From Actinomycetota bacterium (lineage in GTDB: Bacteria; Actinomycetota; Thermoleophilia; BMS3ABIN01), in NCBI GenBank assembly GCA_023489275.1, contig JAMDDD010000001.1, positions 1 through 44,557 on the forward strand: DNA of 44,557 bases. Direction: 5' to 3'. Positions 8,233 to 16,038 of this stretch are shown here, in pieces. Below the pieces are notes generated by a model, which saw nothing but the letters and a program-made list of their open reading frames with translations, was not told the origin of the DNA and did not search any database. The position numbers and the translations under genes are program-made. Every line of letters begins with the position of its first letter. The first letter of the stretch is position 1.

Positions 8233-10766
8233 TTGAAAATCTCAGTCTGCCCGTTTGAGTAGATGGTGTCTTTATGCTTGATTAAGAAAGCCGCTGGAAA
8301 AGCGTAGCCCAGCTCGTCGCCAGCATACGGCGAAAAGGCCAGGCCGCGTTCCGAATTCGTGTAATCGTCATACACGTACGCATCGCGGTTGATGTTCTCT
8401 GGCAGCACATTTGGTATCACCCAAATGCTCATTTCACCCAGGACGTCAATCTTTTTCTTGGCATAAAAGTCGGCATAGACGGGATAATTATGGTTGATAT
8501 TTTTTGTTAGCCATGCTATTGATTGCTGCTCGGCCCTATGGGTGTAGTGGATGTCGTAGTAAAGCCCCATGTTGTTCAGATTCAGCTGCGCGTAACCGAA
8601 GCCCAGCAGTTGCGGCAGAAAGGACGAAAGCAGCAGGAAATAGATAACGAAGAATAATCCGGTGACAATAAACGAATATTTTCTCAAGACTATCCGGAAA
8701 AGAGCGTAAGCTCCCAGAATCGCCGGCAGGCTTAGCCCAAGCAGCAATTGCTGGTATGCCCGCATCAGGCTGTAATCTTTAGAAAACACGGGCATGACCA
8801 TCGCCATAACGAGCACAAGGACATTCGCCGCCATAAATATCCGGAAATCGTCGTCAACAATGAACGAACCAATACCAGAAAAGACCAGCCACATCACTCC
8901 GGCGATGATAAAGATTTTGGCAAACTTCTTGTAGATCTCACCATCCGAATAAAGTTTTTGCGAGAAGTGGTCGCTGGCATTGAGCATGATGTCAGAATTG
9001 ATGTTTGGATTATAGCTGTCATAGTCGGCGGGGGAATAATGAGGTCCGTCAGCCGTGTTGCTCCCGCCTGTATTTGACAAGACGAAAGTATCGATAGTTG
9101 ATGCCTGTTTCTTGGAATTGCTGTAAATGCCAAGCTGATCGGTCAAGCCGGCCTTGTATTCGCCAAACCCTCCATGGGAAAAGTTCCTATAAACAGAAAC
9201 CACGAATGTGGTCAAATTATTCTGGGTCCCCGTGACCCACAAGTTCCAGGTTACGGTCATTAACATCAACAGCAAAATAAAGCCCCATCCCGGTAGCCAC
9301 CGGTCCGAGCTTCTCGCCGGCGTGCTTTCGCCGCTCAGTTGCCGGAAAGCCTCCTTGCTGGTAACCGAGGTGCGGTCAACCGGAGCTTGCGACAGGATCG
9401 CCCCCGTAACGGTAATTGCTATTCTTTTGAAAAAGTTCATTATTTTTGTTGTGATCCGGTTGCGGAAGACAAGCACAAAAAGGAGGATCGCGATGGCGAT
9501 GTACATGGTTGAATAATGGGACCAGGCAATGGAAGCGCCAAAAAAAATCGCCAGCAGATATTGCTGAAACCGCGGCAGCGACCGGGACGAGAATGCGAGC
9601 AGCGCCAGCGTGTAAAAAAATAGGGCTATCTCTTCCCGCGTCAGGAAAGCAAAGTCCTGGATGAGCGCAGCCTGGGAGATAAAAAAAAGGCTGGCCATAA
9701 AAGCAGTGGCCGCCGTAACGTATCTTCTCAGGAACAGGAACAGCCCCACCGGCGTCAGGGCAAAGATCACCTGAAAGAGGCCGCGCAGGATCAGCTGATC
9801 CGGGACTTTGGGCAGCAGCGCGCTCAGCATGGTGGGGAGCATCGTGATACTCAGGCAGGCGTTATAGGCGTCGTGGTAGTGCGCCATGCTCCAGTAACCA
9901 AAGTTCTTCGTCATCTCAAAGACAGAGAATTCATACATAATGTCGTGTCCCGAAATCACCCAGCCTCGTAAAGAGGTGCCCAGGATCAGGGCCAGAGTCA
10001 TGAAGAAGAGCGAGTAGGGGAAGGCGGATTTCGGCGCTTTGTCTCTCAGGATCAGAAGCAATAACGCGTAAGCGCCGATGCCGCCCAGCACGATCATTAC
10101 GGGCACGTTGCTGGCATGGTTGTTAAGACCTACCGCTCCCAGGATGGCGCCAATAACAAAAAGAGGTGGCACACCAAAGACCGTCGCAGTCAAGAAAGAG
10201 AATCGCGGAAATTTCAAATCGAGTGACAGATCTATTGACAGGAAGAGGCAGATGTAAGCCAGTATTACATTGAGCAAAACCACCATCACAGCGACAGGCA
10301 GGGTGTCCAGCGGCCGTGAGATCCCCAGCGGAGGCAGCAGCGTATTGATCAGCAGGCCGGTAGTAAACAAGAGAAATATGCTGGCGCCGACAGAAAAAAG
10401 GATTGTTTCCGATAGTTTGCGGATTCTGATGCCGAGCACCCGGGTTAGCATGAATCCCGGCAGCATCAGCGAAGCCGGCAAGGCGAAAAGGATTGAAGGA
10501 ATCAGAAAGGCGGAGGCTAATTTCAGGCCGGCGAGCAGCGTAACGGCAAAAAGAAATGCATTCAGGATAATGAGCAGGATGAATGCTTCGCTGCCGGGCC
10601 GTCCCGACGTTTCCGCCGGCCGCAGCTCGAGCGACAGCAGGTCCAGGAGCACCCGAATCCACCTCAGCCGCCGGCCTCGGGACGACGGAGATATTTTTTT
10701 GGGCGGCTCGGACGCCGCCGGGCGTTCGACGACCGGCGACATTTTCGGAGTTTTGCGGTTAAGCAT
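8229..10766 (-). CDS. Large polytopic membrane protein, DUF2206/DUF1616-like
   Basis: Membrane protein of 845 residues. A basic Pro/Ser-rich N-terminus (1-45) is followed by many hydrophobic helices through about residue 480, a soluble loop of roughly 110 residues (about 505-615), several more helices, and a C-terminal extracytoplasmic tail rich in Tyr and Asn. Early helices with LPGFMLTRVLGIRIRKLSE resemble the membrane half of DUF1616 proteins; the overall build recalls DUF2206 and other GT-C-fold lipid-linked sugar transferases or polymerases. No catalytic motif is certain. Its place between a small DUF1616-like protein and a GT4 gene suggests a polymerase, ligase or glycosyltransferase role in polysaccharide assembly. 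Start ATG at 10766. Confidence 0.75.
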   Translation of the reverse strand: MLNRKTPKMSPVVERPAASEPPKKISPSSRGRRLRWIRVLLDLLSLELRPAETSGRPGSEAFILLIILNAFLFAVTLLAGLKLASAFLIPSILFALPASLMLPGFMLTRVLGIRIRKLSETILFSVGASIFLLFTTGLLINTLLPPLGISRPLDTLPVAVMVVLLNVILAYICLFLSIDLSLDLKFPRFSFLTATVFGVPPLFVIGAILGAVGLNNHASNVPVMIVLGGIGAYALLLLILRDKAPKSAFPYSLFFMTLALILGTSLRGWVISGHDIMYEFSVFEMTKNFGYWSMAHYHDAYNACLSITMLPTMLSALLPKVPDQLILRGLFQVIFALTPVGLFLFLRRYVTAATAFMASLFFISQAALIQDFAFLTREEIALFFYTLALLAFSSRSLPRFQQYLLAIFFGASIAWSHYSTMYIAIAILLFVLVFRNRITTKIMNFFKRIAITVTGAILSQAPVDRTSVTSKEAFRQLSGESTPARSSDRWLPGWGFILLLMLMTVTWNLWVTGTQNNLTTFVVSVYRNFSHGGFGEYKAGLTDQLGIYSNSKKQASTIDTFVLSNTGGSNTADGPHYSPADYDSYNPNINSDIMLNASDHFSQKLYSDGEIYKKFAKIFIIAGVMWLVFSGIGSFIVDDDFRIFMAANVLVLVMAMVMPVFSKDYSLMRAYQQLLLGLSLPAILGAYALFRIVLRKYSFIVTGLFFVIYFLLLSSFLPQLLGFGYAQLNLNNMGLYYDIHYTHRAEQQSIAWLTKNINHNYPVYADFYAKKKIDVLGEMSIWVIPNVLPENINRDAYVYDDYTNSERGLAFSPYAGDELGYAFPAAFLIKHKDTIYSNGQTEIFK

Positions 10767-10790
10767 TAATGTCTCGCCACCTGTTAAAAA

Positions 10791-11249
10791 TCATCCGTTG
10801 TTTTTGGCGCTAAAGGTGATCCACTGTTGCCGGTCGACCAGTTTCACAACGATCTCGTCCTGGGCTCCCCGAGTGGTGGGTGTAAACCATAGCTCTTTCC
10901 GAACCTGACCACCGTCCTTCAGAAAAATATAGCCGGCTGCGAGCAAGGTGGTTTTTGAGCCTTCGTAGGCGGTAACCCGGTACGAGTACCTGTGATTCTG
11001 ATTCTCATGATTGACGACTGTGAAATCTATCGGGTAACTTTTACCGGCATCCAGGAACTTTGGCATGGATTTGTAGTTCACAAAATATAGCTCCGTCAGC
11101 GGATCAGGCTCTTTGGTGAAATATGGAGCAAGAGCTGCCGAGACGGCATCGTTTTTGACAGCCAGCATGACTATGATAATCAATGCCGCCAGCAGGAAGG
11201 GGGCGATAATAAATGGCCGGGGTAAATGAGCTCTCCGGGAATCAGGCAT
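10791..11249 (-). CDS. Single-pass membrane protein, DUF1616-like extracellular domain
   Basis: 152 residues: a short basic N-terminus, one membrane helix (about residues 12-31, FIIAPFLLAALIIIVMLAV), then a beta-rich outer domain. The segment TELYFVNYKSMPKFLDAGKS then DFTVVNHENQNHRYSYRV matches the pattern of the DUF1616 soluble domain, where NHE and YRV are typical. In many DUF1616 proteins this domain is joined to a polytopic half; here the next gene (24 bp downstream) supplies such a half, so the pair may be a split two-subunit version. A Shine-Dalgarno AAGGTG precedes the ATG at 11249. Function unknown. Confidence 0.65.
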   Translation of the reverse strand: MPDSRRAHLPRPFIIAPFLLAALIIIVMLAVKNDAVSAALAPYFTKEPDPLTELYFVNYKSMPKFLDAGKSYPIDFTVVNHENQNHRYSYRVTAYEGSKTTLLAAGYIFLKDGGQVRKELWFTPTTRGAQDEIVVKLVDRQQWITFSAKNNG

Positions 11250-11285
11250 GGATTGGCACCTTAAGCGAAATGAATGACGGATATC

Positions 11286-12260
11286 TTAGGTTTCAACGGA
11301 GCCGGCGGAGTACCTTTTCGGTGCTCTGCTCCTCAGGCCCGCAAGATAACCGTTGACCATTCCCAGGTCGCGGAACAGCGTGATCGCGGGTAAAACCGCC
11401 ACTGCGTCAAGCAGATTTGCCCCTTTTTTCATCGCCACAGGCGTATGCCGGAAGCACAGGACAATTGTGAGCAATAGCGCGGGAGGGATCAGACCCCTCC
11501 GGAAGAAAGATAGCAAGAGCGCGGCGGCCGCGGCTGCGTAAGCCCCGATCAGTGTCAGGTAGCGGCTGGCGTGCAGATTGGCTTCACTGTCGCCTTTGCT
11601 GTTTCTGCGGTGCCTTTGGAAGATCTTGACGAGTGATTCTTCGCCATGGCTCCAGTAGACCCGGGCCGCCGGGATGGAGCAACTTTCTGCCACCTTCTCT
11701 ACCTGGTTGAAGAAATATGTGTCCTCCCCGGCCAGGATCATCCACTCCGGATAACCGCCAACGGCCTCCCAGGCGGATTTGCGAAAGGCAACGGACCGGC
11801 TGGAATGGACGGAAACAGCGGCCCCGGCGTCACCGGTCTTCATCGCGTACAGAAAAGAAAACTGCTGGCCAACCCTGCTTTTGCCAACGGCAACCGTTTC
11901 GCCGTAGACGATTCCCACGCTGCCTCCGGTTGCCAGCGGGGCGGTTATCTCTTGCAGCCAGTTCTCTTGCATGACGCAGCCGCCATCCGTGACACAGATG
12001 ACGGGGGCAGCGCTGGCCCTGATTGCCTGATTGCGTCCTTCGGCGATATTGAGTCCTTCCATCTCGATTATCTTCATCCTGCCGGGGTGAGATGCTTGCC
12101 AGCGGCGCAGGATCGGCATTGTATTGTCAGTTGAGCCGGTTTCACAAATGATTATCTCATCTGGCTGCAGCGTCTGGCTGTCAATGGACCGAAGCAGTCC
12201 GGGCAGGCCGTTCTCCTCATTGAGAAGAGTCATGATTAATGCGATGCCAGGTTTATTCAT
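11286..12260 (-). CDS. Glycosyltransferase family 2 with C-terminal membrane helices
   Basis: 324 residues. The GT2 domain (1-230) begins GIALIMTLLNEENGLPGLL, has the acidic motif VTDGG near residue 91 in the nucleotide-sugar site, and GEDTYFF in the position of the conserved ED acceptor motif. Two or three hydrophobic segments (about 235-285) anchor the C-terminus to the membrane. It sits in the reverse-strand polysaccharide operon, 36 bp upstream of the DUF1616-like gene and 83 bp after the deacetylase fusion gene. Probably adds a sugar to a lipid-linked intermediate; specificity not readable. Confidence 0.87.
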   Translation of the reverse strand: MNKPGIALIMTLLNEENGLPGLLRSIDSQTLQPDEIIICETGSTDNTMPILRRWQASHPGRMKIIEMEGLNIAEGRNQAIRASAAPVICVTDGGCVMQENWLQEITAPLATGGSVGIVYGETVAVGKSRVGQQFSFLYAMKTGDAGAAVSVHSSRSVAFRKSAWEAVGGYPEWMILAGEDTYFFNQVEKVAESCSIPAARVYWSHGEESLVKIFQRHRRNSKGDSEANLHASRYLTLIGAYAAAAAALLLSFFRRGLIPPALLLTIVLCFRHTPVAMKKGANLLDAVAVLPAITLFRDLGMVNGYLAGLRSRAPKRYSAGSVET

Positions 12261-12343
12261 TTAAGTCCATCGCCGGAATTGTTGACAGTTTGCTGGGAAT
12301 TCCTGAGCCGGCCCGGCGCCCGGGCCCTGTTCGGGGAAGCCGC

Positions 12344-14182
12344 TTAGGCCGGGGTATCTTTTCCCGGTTGCATTCTGGCAACTTTTGCCAGCTCGGCAAC
12401 GTATTTTTTGACGTTTACTTCCCAACGATATGCCGCCACCACTTTTTTATAAGCCCTGTCCGCAAGTTCTTCGGCTTTGTCGGGGTTATTAATAATATAG
12501 CTGATTGCATCTGCCAGTGCCCGGGCGTCGCCAGGAGGGACGAGCAGGCCGTCTTCATGGTCCCGGATTATTTCGGGGATGCCGCCAATGCCGGTGCCGA
12601 TTACCGGTACCCCGCAAGCCATCGCTTCCAGCAATACCATGCCGAATGCCTCAGGCCAGTCGCTGGGAAGCACCAGCATCTGGCTGTCCTGGATCCGGGC
12701 AACCAGCTCACGACCGCGCAACTGGCCGTGATAAACGGTTCGGGGAGACTCGACCGGCGCGCCCCGGCCGACTACATGCAAGGTGGCCTGCGGGATCATT
12801 CTGACTGCTTCCCTGAGATAACCTATGCCTTTTAGTCCTGTTCGGAAATCGCCCACGAATACAACTGAACCCTCTTGCGGCGCGCCGGTTCTCTGCGTGA
12901 ACACTGACAAGTCAACGCCGGGGTAAATTGTCGTTGATTTATCCAGATAACGCCGGAGGAAATTCTGCCGCACGTGTTCAGATGTACAGATAATGCGGCT
13001 GGCTTTTTTCAGAGCCAGCGGGAGAACCCACCGCTCATACAAGCCGATCAGGCTGTTTAACGCGAAGCCCTGGCCTTTCATTGATCCGCAGTGATAGGTG
13101 ACGATGACCGGCGCACCGCGGGTTGCAAGCGCCGCCAGATCCGCCAGGAACGGCACCGGCATATGGACGTTGACGATATCCGGATCAAGAGCGCGCACCA
13201 GGCGGCGGATATCAAAAAACCAGCGCAGACTCAACGGAGTGTCCTTGATTCTGAACTGCACCGGCAGCCGGTGGATGATCATGCCGTCTTCGTTCTGCTC
13301 GCGCTCGATTTTCCTGGAACTGCCGGAGGTGATAACGTCAACTTGCATTTCCGCCCGGGCCGCGCCGCGGGCCATCTCAAAAGCATAGCGCTCCAATCCG
13401 CCCATTTTGGGGGGGAAATATGACGAGGCTACCAGCAGACGGATCCGCGGCAGTTGTCCAAGGTCACGATTTATAACATAGTCTGCCTGCCGGCGCCCGG
13501 AGATATAAGCGAAGACCCGCTCCAGCCTATCCCAGTCGTCGTACTTGTCGATTTCCCAGGAATGACCCCAAAGATGGAAAATGCCTCCGTTTTTCAGGCA
13601 GATGTCGAACAGGTCAGCCGCGACCGCGCCCCAGTCAAGCCAGCGGCCTGCCCTGCCAGGGCTGACGCCCGCGGCGCGCAGGTAGCGAATCAGGCCCGTT
13701 CGGTGCTGATATGCGTGGACCGTGGTGCCCGCGGCCAGCGGATCGCTGCGGCTGGTTTTAAATTGTCTGACGGTGCGCGCGTAATGAAAACCAAGGCCGC
13801 GAAGGCTCCGGGCAAGATCCCGGTTGAACCTCCCATACGGGTAACAGAATGAGAGAGGTTTCTCTCCGGTTGCATTTTCCAGGAATCCGGCGCCGCGACT
13901 GATTTCGGATACAGCCTCTTGATGCGGTATCGCGGTCAGATCAGGATGGGAAAAGGTATGAGCACCGATCTCGAACCTGGTGCCAAGGGAGGCGATACCC
14001 TCCGGGTCAAGGCGTGATTCCGGATCCAGCTCGCGGCAGGCCGGCGAAACATAAAAAGTGCCCTGAAGACCATATTTTTCAAGCAGACCGGCAATGCGAA
14101 AGTCTTTTTTGTGGCCGTCATCCCAACTGGTCGTTACGGTGACCCTTCGGTGCCGGTTAGGCCAGGATTCTGCCAAAGTCAT
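12344..14182 (-). CDS. NodB polysaccharide deacetylase-GT4 glycosyltransferase fusion
   Basis: 612 residues in one frame. Residues about 14-235 are a NodB/CE4 carbohydrate-esterase domain: catalytic pair D21-D22 in SWDDG, metal ligands H75 and H79 in HTFSHPD, and CYPYGRFN for motif 3. Residues about 248-600 are a GT4 domain opening LLVASSYFPPKMGGLERYA and with E-x7-E in PEAFGMVLLEAMACG. There is no signal peptide or membrane helix, so deacetylation would occur inside the cell, as on a lipid-linked GlcNAc intermediate, coupled to sugar transfer. It is the first gene of the reverse-strand operon, divergent from the Wzy-like gene at 14427. The ATG at 14182 has no obvious Shine-Dalgarno site. Which N-acetyl sugar is used is unknown. 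Confidence 0.9.
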   Translation of the reverse strand: MTLAESWPNRHRRVTVTTSWDDGHKKDFRIAGLLEKYGLQGTFYVSPACRELDPESRLDPEGIASLGTRFEIGAHTFSHPDLTAIPHQEAVSEISRGAGFLENATGEKPLSFCYPYGRFNRDLARSLRGLGFHYARTVRQFKTSRSDPLAAGTTVHAYQHRTGLIRYLRAAGVSPGRAGRWLDWGAVAADLFDICLKNGGIFHLWGHSWEIDKYDDWDRLERVFAYISGRRQADYVINRDLGQLPRIRLLVASSYFPPKMGGLERYAFEMARGAARAEMQVDVITSGSSRKIEREQNEDGMIIHRLPVQFRIKDTPLSLRWFFDIRRLVRALDPDIVNVHMPVPFLADLAALATRGAPVIVTYHCGSMKGQGFALNSLIGLYERWVLPLALKKASRIICTSEHVRQNFLRRYLDKSTTIYPGVDLSVFTQRTGAPQEGSVVFVGDFRTGLKGIGYLREAVRMIPQATLHVVGRGAPVESPRTVYHGQLRGRELVARIQDSQMLVLPSDWPEAFGMVLLEAMACGVPVIGTGIGGIPEIIRDHEDGLLVPPGDARALADAISYIINNPDKAEELADRAYKKVVAAYRWEVNVKKYVAELAKVARMQPGKDTPA

Positions 14183-14225
14183 AATTGGTAATGCAGTTTT
14201 TGTTTTTTTAATGAACTGATATCCA

Positions 14226-14247
14226 GATCCGATATCTGTTTTTGATT
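14226..14247 (+). repeat. Intergenic 22-bp word, copy 1
   Basis: This 22-bp segment in the divergent intergenic region recurs at 41382-41403 with two mismatches (consensus GATCCGRTATCTGYTTTTGA plus TT). Both copies are in non-coding DNA. See the finding on dispersed intergenic words. Confidence 0.5.
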
Positions 14248-14426
14248 GCCTGCAGCCGGCCGCGGCAGCATTCGCTTTCGTAACAGGCTCTTACGTGTAA
14301 AATAACAATAGCAGAGAAAACCTGGCCGGAATAACCGGCTGGCTCAGGGCGCGGGACTGTTTTGATGTTGTGTTGTTACTGTGATACGCAGAAGTTCGGT
14401 GAAAGATATCCGAAAGAGCCTGGATC

Positions 14427-15698
14427 GTGAAGAGAACTCCTCTTCTCGATAAAGCTGCGGTACTGCTTGTCTGCCTCACCCTGGCCATCGCGGTTTTATA
14501 TCCTCAGAGTTTTTTTTCGCCGGACCAGCTGCTGGGAAATAAATGGCTGGACCCGCTGGCGGCCATGGTTGTGCCGCTGGTCCTGGCGGGCTTTGCGTAC
14601 CTGAAAACCCGGCGGCGTGATTTCAAACCGGGCGTGGTCGACGCGCTGGTGCTCACGTTTGCGGCTTATCTTCTGGCGCAGAACGTGACGGGCCCTGGAG
14701 CGTTGGTATCGGTAAAATACGTGGTTTTGGGCGTCGGGATTTATTATCTGACCACGCTGCTGACCGCCCGGGAGGCAAAGCTCCGGCAGATATTGCTTTA
14801 CGGCATCGTCATCCTGACGCTGCTGACCTGTCTCTATGGCTTGGTGGAGTATGCCCTGCAGGATAATATCATCTTCGCCAGTCTGATCAGCCAGAGCGTT
14901 CCCCAGCCCTTGAATGGCGTACACCGCATCGGTTCCACCCTGGCGCATCCAGTTCCTTTTGGCGTTTTTCTGCTACAGGTAATTCCTTTTTCCGCGCTGC
15001 TCTTGATGACTTCGCGCCGCTTCTGGAAACGTTTTCTGGCGATATTGTCCATTTCTCTGGCTGTAGTGGCTTTATTTTTATCGTACTCCAAGGGGAGCTG
15101 GATAGCTGGTGGCGTAATGGCGGTGGGAGCGTTGCTGCTGACGCTGCGAAGCCCCAGCCGCAGGGCGCTTCTGTCGGCTGCGGTCGTGGTGGCGATCCTC
15201 CTGGCGGTGTTCGGGGTGTTCTGGACAACCGCCGTTCACGAGGTCGATTATCGCAGTTCCCTCAGTGTCGACGGCCGCGAGGCGGCCTGGAGGGGGGCGA
15301 TAGTTGGCATCGAGCAGCATCCCTTTGGTGTCGGGCTTTTTCAGGGTTCTACCGAGGCGAAAAAACATATGGATCCTTTTTGGCGCGCTGTTGCGGGACC
15401 GCAGGTTGCCGTCGATAACTATTACCTGGTTCTGCCTCTGGAGGCGGGTATTCTCGGATTTTTCATCTGGATTGTGATGATGTTCCTGATATTCCGCGAA
15501 GGGATCGGCGTCGCCCGCGTTCGCGGGCCGAGCCGGCCGTGGGCGCTGATGGCGCTGGCGGGAATCGCCGCCATTTGCCTAAATGCTTTCACTGTGGATG
15601 CATTCCTGCTCTGGCCAAACTTCCTCATCTTCTGGATGACGGCGGGATTGCTGCACGGCATCTCCTGGGAAAAAAGCGGCGAGAGAGGCAGGAAGTGA
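14427..15698 (+). CDS. O-antigen ligase/polymerase-like membrane protein
   Basis: 423-residue polytopic protein with about ten hydrophobic helices and a large outer loop (about residues 265-325), the build of the Wzy_C/O-antigen ligase family (GT-C-like). In the loop region RSSLSVDGREAAWRGAIVGI followed by HPFGVGLFQG is the family signature: Arg before the membrane-proximal motif and H-PxxGxG after it. It would polymerise repeat units or transfer the finished glycan outside the membrane, partnering with the flippase at 5819. It starts with GTG at 14427. TTGATG (14362-14367) and GATACG (14384-14389), 16 bp apart, are a weak promoter candidate. Confidence 0.85.
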   Translation: MKRTPLLDKAAVLLVCLTLAIAVLYPQSFFSPDQLLGNKWLDPLAAMVVPLVLAGFAYLKTRRRDFKPGVVDALVLTFAAYLLAQNVTGPGALVSVKYVVLGVGIYYLTTLLTAREAKLRQILLYGIVILTLLTCLYGLVEYALQDNIIFASLISQSVPQPLNGVHRIGSTLAHPVPFGVFLLQVIPFSALLLMTSRRFWKRFLAILSISLAVVALFLSYSKGSWIAGGVMAVGALLLTLRSPSRRALLSAAVVVAILLAVFGVFWTTAVHEVDYRSSLSVDGREAAWRGAIVGIEQHPFGVGLFQGSTEAKKHMDPFWRAVAGPQVAVDNYYLVLPLEAGILGFFIWIVMMFLIFREGIGVARVRGPSRPWALMALAGIAAICLNAFTVDAFLLWPNFLIFWMTAGLLHGISWEKSGERGRK

Positions 15699-15968
15699 TG
15701 GCGTTTCCAAAGGCGCGAAGACCCTGAGTCGGTGGCTACGATTGCCTTTCCGGCTTTGGCCACCGGTACTTACGGATACCCGCTGGCGGAGACGGCCCAG
15801 ATCGCCGTTGCCGCGGTTGCGGACTATCTCAGAAGTGAGACAAATATCAGCAAGGTTTCTTTGTTTCTTTTTAGCAAAGCGCTGTCGAGGCTTTTGCCCG
15901 GAGGCTTGAGCAAGTCGAAGCAAAAGCGGCCGAATCTGAAGCCGAAGTCCGTCGATGTTGTCCATTGA
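15699..15968 (+). pseudogene. Macro-domain (ADP-ribose binding) protein, C-terminal remnant
   Basis: The frame opened by the Wzy-like gene's stop reads RREDPESVATIAFPALATG, then TYGYPLAETAQIAVAAVADYL and SKVSLFLFS. This is the last half of a macro domain: the phosphate-binding loop of the family is (P)ALSTGxYGYP, followed by A(A/R)IAxxAV and a final beta strand. The first half, with the conserved Asn/Gly ADP-ribose site, is missing and the segment starts directly at the upstream gene's end. The tail after residue 60 (GGLSKSKQKRPNLKPK) does not look family-like. No Shine-Dalgarno precedes the GTG at 15732. I read it as a decayed gene fragment. Confidence 0.7.
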
Positions 15969-15993
15969 CAAACTATTTGATCTATAGCATTAT
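15965..15993 (+). promoter_or_regulatory. Promoter candidate for the DUF2079 gene
   Basis: A perfect TTGACA (15965-15970) with 17-bp spacing to CATTAT (15988-15993, 4/6). The predicted start lies about 40 bp before the GTG at 16039. The -35 box overlaps the stop codon of the macro-domain remnant. Confidence 0.45.
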
Positions 15994-16038
15994 TTTGCAT
16001 ATCCTGAGGCCGGCTATCAATCTGTGTGGATGCCTTAA

